NCBI RefSeq assembly: GCF_035083965.1
Contig: NC_089732.1
Location: 7,007,383 to 7,071,382, forward strand
Direction: 5' to 3'
DNA from: Branchiostoma lanceolatum
Taxonomy: Eukaryota; Chordata; Leptocardii; Amphioxiformes; Branchiostomatidae
Length of the DNA: 64,000 nucleotides
Under the pieces are notes generated by a model, which saw only the letters and a list, made by a program, of their open reading frames with translations, was not told the DNA's origin and searched no databases. A program made the position numbers and the translations under genes. Positions within the stretch are counted from its first letter, which is position 1. Every line of letters begins with the position of its first letter. Below, piece after piece: positions 50,301 to 62,300 of this stretch.

Positions 50301-52858
50301 TGTGAATTTATATCTCAATTAGATCTACCAGGGTATCAGTCTTTCTTTACCGGTAGTAGCATTCTGTTAAAATGTTCTTTATCTATTACTGTATTCAGAG
50401 ACTGTTATCACTCAGATTCAGTGAGATGCTAATTCTATTTTTGTAAAAGTTATTTTGTGAATATTGGTGAATCATGCCAACCTTCAATATTTCTTTATTA
50501 TGGCAGCATGTTCAAATGTTCTGATCAGAAAAGAAGTACGATGTAAACTTTCTTTCCAATCGAAAACAACTTTTCCCTACCTCAGGTGAGATGCCATACG
50601 AGTGTAAGGAGTGTGGGAAGCGGTATCACAACCAGTCAGCGCTGATCCGCCATGTCAAACTGCACTCCGGCGTGAAACCCTTCGTCTGTCCGGACTGCGG
50701 GAAGGGCTTTGTGTACCATGGAGAGATGACCAGGCACAGACGCATTCACACTGGTCAGGAACAAGTCTGCTTTTTAACATTTATCAAATTTGATGTTCTA
50801 GACGTTCAGAAGATTTTAGTATTGCAACATTTATTTTTTAAAGTAAGTCTGATAATTGGAGCATCATGGCAAAAATACTACATATCAAAACTGCCCAACT
50901 CAATTCAACTTTACAAGAACAGATAAAATCTGGTCTATGTGGACAGGTGGTTACCATAGACAGAATTCTTAATACTTCTGGCAATGAGAAAAATTATCTA
51001 AGGGATCACCAAAGGTGGTCACATTGACCAGGTGGTCTATATATAGAGTTAGTTACTTCAACTCACTTGTACATTTACCCCTCACAGTCCTTAATTGGAA
51101 CAGTTTCTAAAGGGAAAATACTAGAAATTGCTTCTGTGTAATAGTTATGCATTCAAATATTACAGATTCAAGTTTGCAAACGATTAAAAAGCATTTGTAT
51201 CACTGTTATGTACATTGTATATATTTTCCCTGCAGGAGAAAAGCCGTTTGTGTGTGATGTGTGCGGCTCAGCGTTCTGTTACTCCTCCCAACTGAGAGAA
51301 CACAAGAAGATCCACACAGACGAGCGCCCCCACCAGTGTGACTTCTGCAAACGCAGGTTCAGGGCATCCAACCAGCTCAAACGCCACAGGTGATACATTT
51401 CCCAGCGTTGCTTCCAATTCAAGATTAACATCTTCGTGTGGTAAATTTCTTTATATCATACCCAGGCCACAGTAACCTTCGATACGGTTGTTCGGACCGG
51501 TCCATACATTACCATACAGCCCGCGCTTCCCTAGTTTGATTCGAATGATTTGAACTCACTTCAGGTGCCCCTTTTGCGCTCCTGTCGAAAATTTGAAACT
51601 AGATTTGGACGCTGAAATCACTGTTGTTACAATTTTTTTGTTCTAGGACACAAAACTCTCTCAACTTCTAGCGCATTTCTCTTTGAAATTTGTGTTTTTT
51701 TCGGGTGGGCACAACATAGATAAGAATATAACACGGTGTATTCCACATCACTCTCCCACCAGTCGGATCGCCCAACGGCACTCTCAACCTTGGACGATAC
51801 GGGATACACCGTGTTGTATTCTGTATGTACCAGTTTTAATCTGTAGGCTGTCATACATGTAATGTCATGTGTTTCTCCAGATACACACACACAGGAGAGT
51901 TCCCTCATGTCTGTGACATTTGTGGGAAGGGTTACACTCGCTCCGACAAGCTGAAGGACCACAAGAAGCAGCACGCCAAGGAGAGCAGCGGTGCCACCGT
52001 GCCCAAGGCCCCTCGTGCACCCAGGAAACCCAAGGAGACCATCTCATACAACAAGGCTCCTGTACCGACTGTCCTCACACAGACCCCAACACCTCAGCAG
52101 GTATGTACTGTCTTGTGTCTTTGTCATCTTGGAATCAATGCTTAAAACCAACTTTTTGCACTGTCATTGCCGCATTCTGTAATTTATCCACCAGTGACAC
52201 TATTTTAGTAAACATCAGGAAAGAAATGTATCCCTTGTTCAAATTATCTTGGACAGTCTTTGAAGTTTTTTTCCCTCACATTTCAAAATACATCATTGTA
52301 CTTTTATGTTATCTACTCTACTTTGACCTTTTTTAGTATCTTGCTACATGGTCACTCAGCAGAGGTCTTGTAGCCTTGTGATTTTCTTCAGTTGTATGCC
52401 ATAACTGTTTGATAGGTGTCCTAAGCAGACTGAATGTCTCTAAACTGTACATGTATCATCAACTGTTCTCTTCCTTCCAGCTTCCCAAGCAGCCTCCCCA
52501 ACCCCCACCCCACCAGCAGCAGCAGCCAGGGACCTACCCTCCCGTCCAGACCTTCAACACTCCCGCCGCCATGTCGCGCTCCTACGGCAGCCTCACCATC
52601 CCCGTCAGCACCATTTCCCAGGCCCCGGCCATCTCCCCACACCCCCGGGCAGACATGCCCCACCCCTCGGCCAGCCCCCTCCCCCCACACCAGCCCCACC
52701 ACCTCCAGCACCACCAGGGGTACGATGTGGGGATGGGGGGCGTACCCACAGGCCACCAGGGTGGGGGGCTGTACATCCCCTCCATCGTGCCCCAGCTCAT
52801 GCTCAATCCAACCAATGAGGAGAGGTATTACATGCAGCAACAGCTTCAGCAACAATGA
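44334..52858 (+). CDS. BTB domain zinc-finger transcription factor, 13 coding exons, 16 C2H2 fingers
   Basis: Coding exons are 44334-44534, 45097-45219, 45607-46179, 46487-46823, 47147-47259, 47651-47827, 48445-48647, 49358-49524, 50030-50197, 50586-50753, 51236-51389, 51881-52100 and 52481-52858. Phases agree throughout and give about 993 residues. The protein has an N-terminal BTB dimerisation domain, an acidic linker, three fingers, a Glu-rich block with AT-hook-like segments, thirteen more fingers and a Pro/Gln/His-rich tail. BTB zinc-finger proteins are nuclear, sequence-specific regulators that usually recruit corepressors. I do not recognise a one-to-one vertebrate ZBTB orthologue. An ATG at 44322 is also in frame; 44334 is chosen because an AG acceptor lies at 44331-44332. 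Intron 4 is GC-AG. Confidence 0.92.
46487..47259 (+). CDS. BTB-ZF exons 4-5: finger 3, Glu-rich block and AT-hook-like basic segment
   Basis: Exon 4 completes finger 3 ([20 protein letters not shown]) and then runs into a Lys-rich segment and an almost pure Glu/Asp tract of about 40 residues. Exon 5 encodes basic Gly/Arg/Lys segments (GRKGRKP and KKRGPKPK) resembling AT-hooks, which bind the minor groove of AT-rich DNA. The junction uses a GC donor (CAG|GCAAGT, exon end 46823), required for frame: exon 4 ends in phase 1 and exon 5 enters in phase 1. Confidence 0.85.
47651..52100 (+). CDS. BTB-ZF exons 6-12: zinc fingers 4-16
   Basis: Seven exons encode thirteen C2H2 fingers. Nearly all keep C-x2-C-x12-H-x3-5-H and several keep the TGEKP-type linker ([19 protein letters not shown]). 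From exon 8 onward, exons are 154-220 bases. The GEKP linkers sit exactly at exon starts (G|GA GAG AAG at 50030 and 51236), so exons break between finger pairs. The final finger ([23 protein letters not shown]) is followed by a basic/Pro segment. Confidence 0.92.
49143..49282 (+). repeat. repeat H, in a BTB-ZF intron
   Basis: The segment with AATCTGGTCTATG, AATTATCTA and GGTGGTCA blocks recurs at 50924-51050 in the same orientation. Pieces recur in reverse at 4318-4402 and 5372-5470 on either side of repeat G. It is non-coding. Confidence 0.65.
50924..51050 (+). repeat. repeat H, second copy in a BTB-ZF intron
   Basis: GATAAAATCTGGTCTATGTG followed by GACAGAATTCTTAA and AAATTATCTAAGGGATCACC matches the 49.1 kb copy and the flanks of repeat G at 4.3 and 5.4 kb. 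Confidence 0.65.
52481..52858 (+). CDS. BTB-ZF exon 13: Pro/Gln/His-rich C-terminal tail
   Basis: The last coding exon gives 125 residues of low-complexity sequence rich in Pro, Gln, His, Ser and Met ([26 protein letters not shown]), ending [10 protein letters not shown]. Such tails are often transactivation or condensate-forming regions. The entry is an unambiguous TTCCAG acceptor at 52479-52480 and the stop is TGA at 52856-52858. Confidence 0.88.
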   Translation, partial: LPKQPPQPPPHQQQQPGTYPPVQTFNTPAAMSRSYGSLTIPVSTISQAPAISPHPRADMPHPSASPLPPHQPHHLQHHQGYDVGMGGVPTGHQGGGLYIPSIVPQLMLNPTNEERYYMQQQLQQQ

Positions 52859-54183
52859 GATGGCATCACTGATTGGTTGTAGGCTCTACCAGCCTCCACG
52901 GTCCCTGGGAAAATAGTAGAAATTGGCCAAATAGAGTCAATTGTATGAAGGAAGTCTGCTACGGAGATAGGGTCAAATATTGCAACTGCGGCTGCGAATG
53001 TTACCCTCCATGGCCAAAGTCCCCCGGCAAATGTACTCCCCACAGCGGGCGCGGTTAGTCTAGTAGAGACTAGATTGGTTGCAGAACTTGAGGGAAACAA
53101 TTGATCCTTCTGAGTCAAAGAAATGAATAAAAGTAGATAGTACAGGTTTGTGAACACAATTTATGTACTGTCCTCCATACAAACAATATAAATCAATTGT
53201 CACACATACTAAATGTAAATGTAGAAAATGTTATATAAGTATGTCCAGTTGCATATTTTCCTAACACTTTGTATCTTGACAGTGAAACTTATATATCTAA
53301 ACTTGTTTTGGAAAAATGCTTCTTGTGCTATAGTGTGCAACAAACAATGGTCAAGCATTTTCATTGTTGTCTTTTTTTTTTTTAGTCATTTTGTTTCATG
53401 ACTGTCGTTGATGGTAAGGACGTATATGTTTACAGAAACCTGTTAGTGTTTTGAATTGTTTTAACAGTATGCTAGTATACAGTGTACATGTACATTTTTT
53501 TGCTTCTCGTGCTCAATACATATCCAGCTGACCAATGTATGTTGTGACTGTGACTATCCCTGTGCTGTAAAAGGCAGGGAAATATATAAATTCTCACATT
53601 GGCTGGCATCATTTACCTTTTGTTGCATACACATGTAGGTAATCTCTAATTAATACTACACGTTGCATCCTATATGTTAAACCGGTGCTCTTTGGAAAAA
53701 GTTGATACATGTTCAACATTATTGCAATGTTTTGGTGAGAAGAAAATATAAGTCCAGAAAGAAATGTTTTGCTGGCCAGTGTTTCAATGATTGACAAAGA
53801 AAGGTAACTGCTTGCTTTAGACTTTCTGAAGAAAACTGTAGGAGACCAACATAGCTTCTCAATGTTTACATTTTTAATGCATTGTTTTTTATATTTTATT
53901 TAGATGAAATGCTGCAGATGGAGATGTTTCGAATATCATTTTTATTTTATTTTGGTATATTTGTCACAGTTGTGGACATGATTCTTTGGAAAGGTAAAGC
54001 AGCAAATTTGGAAATAGATTTGAAATAGATTTGAAATAGATTTGATAAGCACGCGAAGAATAAGATATTTCTAATGTAAGGCCTGAAGGTAAGAAGGCAG
54101 TATCAAATTACATTAAAAATGACAAAATTATTTCACTTTTTACAGATGTATACTGTGGACCAAAATCTTGTTATACAATAAAT
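52859..54183 (+). other. 3' untranslated region of the BTB-ZF gene
   Basis: This AT-rich sequence follows the stop codon and has no convincing reading frame. AATAAA at 54178-54183 is a plausible main polyadenylation signal, and GAATAAAAG near 53124 is an earlier alternative. The first 200 bases contain a diverged copy of the fold-back element seen at 29640-29905, so part of the untranslated region is transposon-derived. Confidence 0.5.
52879..53080. mobile_element. diverged copy of MITE N in the BTB-ZF 3' untranslated region
   Basis: It contains AATAGTAGAAATTGGCCAAA as in the 29.7 kb copy and ends in TAGTCTAGTAGAGACTAG. It begins about 20 bases after the stop codon of the zinc-finger gene. 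Confidence 0.65.
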
Positions 54184-56324
54184 GACAATGTTAAACACGA
54201 ATGTTATACAGGTGAAGGACTTTAGACAATGTATTGTGCAACTGATAAGTTTGGGCATGTGAAATGATGGCAGAACTTTTGCTACCAGCAGACACATCCA
54301 CAACTGTAGCTGATTGTTTAGTTTGTTGATGTAAAATTGCTGAGTTTTTCCATAGAACTGCCATAGCCATGATATTATTTTGCTCCAAAGTGCAAAGATA
54401 TTCATTGGTAGTGTATCATGGTTTATGTTTTAAACAAAACGAATTTTGCTGTTTAATTTACCCAGTTCCTTTATAGGAATCCATATACGATGTATATGTT
54501 TAACTGTTGCCATATGTCTGCCATATGTCAGAATTGTTGTATCGGTTTGACTGTATGAGTCTGTAATTTGTGTTGTCTGATGATATTTAATGACTATAGA
54601 AGTATAGATTGTATTTTGTCCTGTCAAACAATATATTATCTGCCTTGTATCATATATAGATGAAAATGCACTTTAATATTATTATTAAAAACGTACAATT
54701 ACTAGCAGTTTTGTTATCATCATTTGTTATCTTATACTTACTTGTTATCTTGATACACTTATCTTATCCTTACTACTTACATTTTCGATGATAGCCAGTT
54801 TTAAACTGTATGTGCTTCTTAGTAGGATACCAGTTACTGATCCTTACAGAAGTCATATTTTTAAGAAGTTTTTATGAATAACCAAACAGAATTGTATAGG
54901 ATGCAATTAGACTTGAGGAAATCCATGGCAGTACACGTAAAACAAAAGTTTTCAAGTAGTCTTTAAAGGATCATAATTTAACATTTTGATCTGCTTATAT
55001 GATCAAATGATTTGTGAAATGAGTGCTTTTCTTGATCTTTCAAATGACGTTTTGAATACCTGCAGTTCTACGAGTTTCATGTTGAAAACAAACTCATCAG
55101 GTAATGTTACCCAATAACAACTGTATCATGTAAACAGTGAAACCAGTTTGTCACTTTTCCTCGAGGACAACCTGTCCAAACATTTACATAACAATGAACA
55201 CAATCAAACGCTTTCGAAAAGTTGGCAAAACATGGTGGACAATTAGATGATAGGTTGCCTCCAGGTTCTTGTAGCCGGGATATGTGGGAATTCCAATTAA
55301 GGTGACGGCTTGAGTTTGGTGGTGTGTTTAAGGTTTGGATCTATGACCGGTATCACCTCAGTAACGTGGTTTAAGATAGGAATCTTTGGGGTATCATTGT
55401 CAAAAAGGTTCATGTGTCGTTTCATTTAACATGTTTAAATGTCATCATGTATCCGTCTGTCAAGACACGGTATTTTTTATTGTTCCATCATGAAGATGCT
55501 TATTTAACGCCATTAAGATTTAGTAATCCATCTAGGGGTACGTCGGTGCTGTGCACCGTAATTTAGTAAATTACACCAATTTTCACATCCCTAAGGCATT
55601 GTTGTGTAATGGACTAGAAGAAACGAATCTTGTCATGTCTTAATTTGTAGTTTGACTACTTTCCTTTCAAAATTGTCTTTCAAGAAGCGTTTTGTTCTTA
55701 AGTCTTCATCAAAGATGAAAAAAATCGCGCAAATTCTAGCTTTATGATTAGATTTTGAGACGTCCCAGCATTGGTCAAATTTCAAAGCATCTACAACACT
55801 AAATAGGGACGTCACCACTTATCTCTGTACCAGGGCTTGAATACAAAGTAGCGAAAGAGACAAAAGACGGAGAGACACTCCATTGGGCTTAGTCCATTAC
55901 GTCCAGGTAAGGTACCCGGGCCGTGTGTACCCCGACACCAGCCGCCCGTAACCAATATTTGCCGTATCCCCTGACAGCGGGGACACACGGGGGGTCACGG
56001 GGCCGCCTCTGATCGACGTCTCGTCAATGGGAACCGTCCATCACCCTCATTTGAATGTCAGACCCGGACAAGTATGGGGACAGGTTAGAGTACAGATACA
56101 CAGGACGCCTGGACAATATGGGGAGGTTACATATTCATGATTGTATAAGGGGCTGACTGTTAGCGTAGGTCCGTAATGTGTGGGTCCTTTGATACGTGTA
56201 GAAGTACAGAGTGACGGCATTTGTGAGTTTTGCGGCCGGCACAGGTGAAAGGACGGACCATGGCAGCTAGGCGAGGAGGAAGCCGGTTCTGAGCCTCCCG
56301 TGTCCGGGTCACAACGGTGTATCA
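54184..56324. other. intergenic region between the BTB-ZF and Ser-rich genes
   Basis: It is AT-rich to about 55.8 kb, then distinctly GC-richer from 55.9 to 56.4 kb, which is probably the promoter and 5' untranslated region of the Ser-rich gene. I see no exon or clear transposon end. Confidence 0.45.
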
Positions 56325-59300
56325 ATGGCCAGGTTTGGTAACACCAGGCAAGAGGACAGACCCACGGCAGGGAAGAAGTCGTCCGAGAGGGCGAAACACA
56401 GGTGAGCTGATGCACATGTTGGCAGGTAACATGTATTCACGACACAGGTCCGAGAAAATTTATACGGATGGGCGACTCTACATGTGATTTATGTAGACGA
56501 TATGTTTTATGTCATAATAACCATAAGTAGTCATTGTTCCGTCAACTACCACTTCGATCCGGTCATTATATTCTAAATGGGTCAATAAATGTGAGGAGGA
56601 AGTGATCTGTATTGACTCTCTTAATCCACGGGGATTTCATTTCCCGTAGACTCGAAAGTTTTGTGTTCTAAAACGTCACCCAATTTTAAGCTTTAGCTGT
56701 ATTTCGAGATTTGTACTTGTATTTCCCACAGTTTTAGCGATCAAATGATGCAAGGTATAGCAGCCATCGTTTCAGGTTTGAATATTCATAACCGTTAGAA
56801 CTTGACCCCTACTACTGTACACAGTCCTGCTAAGTGTAGGACTGGTACGGTAGTTACCGAAGCGTAAAGCCGCCACGTAAAAACGGTATACTCCATTCAT
56901 TTTCAAACACCGTTTCGTCATGCCGTTCCCAAGGACATGAAATTCTCGTGTTTTCTTCACAGTAAAGGTGTCTAAACTGAAGTTGTATTCAATAATCCTT
57001 AGACCGGCGTGAAATAAAACAACATTACTTGATAATCGTTACCCTTTACTTTTAGATAATGATTAATCACTGGTATTCAATGCCGAGTGCACAATAAAAA
57101 CACTGATTGAATACCGGCACAAAAAAAACGAAGGGTAAAACTTTTGAAAATCAAATTATTCCAAAGTTTTCTTACGTTTGGGGGGCTAATATTGCCAAAT
57201 TTTAAAGTTGGTTTCCATTAATACATGACCAAGACTAGAAAATTCACAACACCACAACGCTACATGTTTTGCTGCACTGCCGTGTTAGTCACAGCTAAAA
57301 TATGTGACAAATCATAACAGCAAGTCAAAAGTCAAACCTAAGCCCATTATTTGTCTTAACGTCGTTAAGATGGCAGTAAGAAAACACAGAAAGCTCTATA
57401 AAACTCAGAGCCTTAACCTCAAAAGGCTCAAGTCAAAACAAGAAAGGTCTTCAAGTCCTTAAGAAGCTTGTCGTGGCTTCAACCAGCTTTACTAAGAACT
57501 GGTGGGACAATAAGGGCCAAAGTTTTCCCCTCTTTATTTACCCAACCGTGCCATAACCTGGAGTGGCGCCCACGGCAAATAAGGGGGTTGGCAAGACTCT
57601 GTTATGACTACAATTATAACAAAGTTTGCGCCCTGGTTCACACCTGGGTAAAACAGACGTGACGAATGTATGATCAAGGTCGGTGTGACATAAAACCGGT
57701 TTGCCCCCAGAACCGTTTGTCAAATACCTTTCTAACGCGTCTCAATGGTTGTCGGAGAAAAACAAATTTATCAAGGCTTAATTGACTAATTAAGCAGTTA
57801 TTAGGCAGATCCCTGAAAGATTCCTTTGATGAGGAATTGTACAGATTCCACGTTGATTTAACTCCTCAAGTCCCTAGATCAATTCTTCCTTCGTTAAGAG
57901 ATTAGTGACAATGTTCCCGACTACAGTACATGAAAGTGACTTTGACATTGAACCCAAGTATGCAACGTTGAAAGGTAGAGTTAGACAAGAATCGTACTGT
58001 TGTAAACGGGTACTAGAAAGAATGTGCTTTGGTACACGTCGCACCAATACGCTTGTGCTTGTTTGCTAAGCACACTCAAGAATGTGACTTCCTTGTTTAC
58101 CCAAGGATGCAGTAAACCATAATGAGTATAATCATTCATTCACAACCGTTAATCATGGCTTAGTAGTGCTGTAATTGCTTTCTTTATGTATTTATTTTCA
58201 GAGCTTCTCAGCCGTTTGAGAAGATATCAGGATGGGACGTCACCACAGACTTTGACGACTTGAGTAAGTGTCCAGTACATTACATGGGCGTGAAAACGAA
58301 GTCTACTTAATCCTGCAATGTAACCAACCCCACAGCAGATGTACAATACCTTTTGATTAATACTTTTGATGCAGATCTTGCTCAAAGAATAGCACGGAAA
58401 ACTCGACTCCATATCTGACCTAATTCTAGTCTTAACTAAAGTGAGTTGTGGTGTCGCCATACTGCCATCGATTCCCTACCACCTAGAGTGAGGTGTTTTT
58501 GTTGACATTACACACACACGCTGTTAGTTTTGCAACAGAAAACCAGAGTCCACCGCCTTAGATACCTGCAAAAGAAAGGCCCTCTGAGGACACTTCAGTA
58601 CAGTTGTCAACGTAAGACAAGAGAAAGAGCACAAAACAAGGCGTGAATACAAACTCGGACACGCCGTCCCCGAGCAAAAGGAAGGTCTACAGAACTAGCT
58701 GTCCAAAACAAACCCGTGTAGTGAAACGTTGGGACAATTTTGCTGGACCTTGTTCATGTTCATTAGTACAAAAGGGCAGCTTAAACGGTTACAGAAACGG
58801 GCAAATCACAAACAAACGCTACAATGGTGGCGTGGTCGGCAAAACAACATGGATACTTCCCTGCGAGAGGGAACAAAAGACTCGCTACAGTCGTCACAAA
58901 ACAAGTATGCCGGTTGTTGTCATGGGAAGGTGCAAAGTCGTGTTCATGGAAGTCTGTATGTTGTACTTGAACTGGCCTTTGTCTGAACCTTGAGTTGTTG
59001 TTGGTTAGATGTCTATGTTGGTAGACACCAGCACGTCTTATGTTTATAACAAAGGGAATTGAAGTCATGCCTGGCTAACTTGCCCTTCGTGACCGTACAA
59101 GGTGTATTTACCTGTCCTCAAGCATACGCAGATGCACACCTCTAAGACACGCTCTGATTCTCGTGTTTGGTTCGAGCCCAAGTAAAGTACAACCGTCGAC
59201 AGGTAGACTGATATGTATCAGGTGCTGTCTGAGAACTATGGTGTAATTTTACCACTCAGGTGGTTTTTAATGGTTTTATTCAACTCTGAGGATTTCATCA

Positions 59301-62300
59301 TCATAGTCCCGACAAGGAACGGAATGTATGATTTTTTATGCAAAGTAGGAATGACAAAGAAGTTGTTTTATGTTCTCGGATACAAAATCATTTTCCAAAT
59401 ATTCTATATTGACGGCTTTGAATGTTTTCGATCTTTTCAAATATGTCTATTTGGTCTCTGTGTACGAGGTCAAAATATACATTTTCAACAAAGTAAAAGC
59501 TAGCAACAGTAAGAATTTAATACAGCATCGTGTTTTTTTTTGCTGTCCATACTTGTTGATATATAGTTAATCATGTAACCAGTTATTCACTATACAGTGC
59601 ACCAGGTAACGGTTACAAATCCTTCTTTAATCCCCAATCTCAGCGTCCAACAGGGTCGTGGCTTGTATACGCTTCACGAACAATTGGACACATTCTAGTG
59701 TAACCTGTCTTCTAAACCAGTTCTAATACCGGCTACTCATGACAAATTGCCTTCATTGAAAGGTTTCAATCTCACTGGCGACATACCTTTTCTGCTAACA
59801 ATGCACCAAGAGACTTCCAACTTTATCTGTTTTCTTTAGTAATCCCGGATCTTAACAACTAATTAGCCTATACTGCCAATTACGTAGTTATTTGTACAAA
59901 TGTTTTTGGAGTCCCTGGACAACACATTCCTCCCGATGCTAGCTTGTTTGTAAATTTTTGTTTTGAGTGTGTATAGGATTTAGTGGCTTTAGAAACAAAT
60001 CCAACCAAGCCCCGATAGAAAGGCAAATTGTGCTTTTCGTGTGTTTTAAAGATACTATTACATGTTCGACTTGTTAGGCTTTAAGACTGTGATACTGTTT
60101 ATTGATAACCGTTTCTTTAATTTTCCAGGTTTGGACGTCTGGACGAAGCAAGCCTCCCAGAACAGACAGAGTAAGTGAACCCGTTATGCTAAGGAGGAAC
60201 CACTTATTGAAATGAAGGCATTGACAGCATGCGTTAGACCTTAATATTTCTGTAACCATGAACAAAGACAATAGGATAACTGTGTACTATGCCTGATAGA
60301 CTAACTGTAAGATGTGCAAATATAGTGCAAGGGTTTCAGGGGAAGGGGAATGGACAATGGCCTTCTCTCAAAGCTACGAGTTTAGGACTAGCTTCCGTTT
60401 GGAACACCTGTTAGATACAATCAATGTACTGTGCCACAAACCAATACCAAGAATTTTCTCGATAATGTTGCCATGGCGACGATACAAACATTCCACACCA
60501 TGTGATGACAAACGGTATTGTGTTTTCTTAACCCTTTCTCTGACCGGAATAACTCTTTCAAAGCTGGTCTCCGAAGTAGGAAATAACTGTTTGTAACCCG
60601 AAACTACGTTTACGTCATTTTGATCTTAGGGAACTACGGGCATTTGATTGAATAATACCACCGTGATGTTTCACTAACAATTAAGTGTTTTAAGAAGCGC
60701 CCTCCCCCGTTAGACAGAATGAAATTGTGAGTCCTACAGACGCAAAAAATCATCAGTCCTACAAAACATCATCGGTGGCTCTTATTTGTAATACCTAAAG
60801 GAAAACAGTGCTATAGTTAATACACTTTTCAGCAATGTTTGCAATAGTGCTAAATGTAACGCTAAAAGTGCGGTTGAAGGTAGAGATTTGTTCCGTTAAC
60901 GCGGAATAGAGACCTTTTCATCAGGACTTGTACTATAAACACCCGTTTGTTTTCCGACAAAGAAAACTGTTCATTACGTTGTTTTGACTTATTTGTAACA
61001 CCTAAAGGAAAACAGTGCTACAATGTATGCAATATTACTAAATATACATTGAATTCGGAGTATCTAATTTCCAAAACACATATTTTCGCTTTACCAGGGA
61101 TTACAAATATCATATGTTAGATATTCATATTTACAGCTTCATGCCACATCTTGTTTTGATCAAGTGTAACATCCTGAACAAATCACTTCTCTTTGTAAGA
61201 TGGGAAAATGTCCTTTTCTGCCAGGCATTCCAACTATAGTCAACAGATCATGTTTTAGAATTTTACGTGTTATGAAAATATGTCTGGGCCACCCACCCTG
61301 GTTTAACTGCTTACACCAAAATCTACTATCACTGGCCGAAACAGGTGGAACTGTTTTACCTGTGTTTGCTGGCTGTAAGCGAACCTACCTTGTTTGTGTA
61401 CGGTTCACTGATGCTCATTTTCTATTCAGCGTGTTTTTCTTTCAACCGACACATTTTTATTGTTTGGTACAAACAGTCCGCCTTGGATCCGGTGAAAGTT
61501 TTCTCAAATGTTGCTTCTCTTCTGAGAAAGTCTACAAGTCAGTCAGGCCATCCTTGTGTAACGTTAGATCTGTTTGTTGCGTAAAATGAGCATACACATA
61601 CACTACATATACATAAAGACGTGTGTAGATTCAAAACCTTGTCCTGACTTAGACAAGTAAACATGGCGGTAACGCGACTCATTCCTTTAGTCACAAGTGA
61701 CCTTGATCCAACGAAACAGGCTCTTTCACGCTGGTTTGAGAACGAAATGCGCGAATAAAGCCCAACCATTGTGTCCGTTACAAAGCTGGGGGTAGCACGG
61801 CGGGCTAAGGAGTTTTTAATCGGCACTAGAAGACGACGTCTTGAGTAGAGCAAAATCGGCCAGTGGGAACCAATTACGCTAATTGGTGTTGACCGAACCT
61901 TTTCATCTCAACCACTGATAGGAGAAGGGTTCTCATTGGTCAGGATAGAAGCGCTTGTCAATAACTACCATAACTCACTTTCGTCGTCTGGAATATAGCA
62001 CTAGTTAACAACGTATGTCTCTCTTGTATCACATATGTTGTACAGATAGCAACCGTTGCAATCGTAAATCGTGATTCTTTTTATCATCATTGAACTGTTG
62101 CTCCGCAGACAGCAATAAAGCTGTCAACGAGGGTGATCTACTCTCTGTCTGGTACCGATATCTAACATGGAATTCAATTAGAAAACTTGTCGACAAGAAT
62201 TATATTTACTTGGGATATGTCTGACCTATCCTTATACAGTGTACTAATCATCTGAAGTTTTAAACTTCTTCACTATCTGCACTCGATCACAGATGTACAA

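Noticed and set aside
61200-61589. 129- and 79-residue overlapping plus-strand frames with hydrophobic segments
   Set aside because: They lie in an intron of the Ser-rich gene, overlap each other in different frames, and show no domain or splice support.
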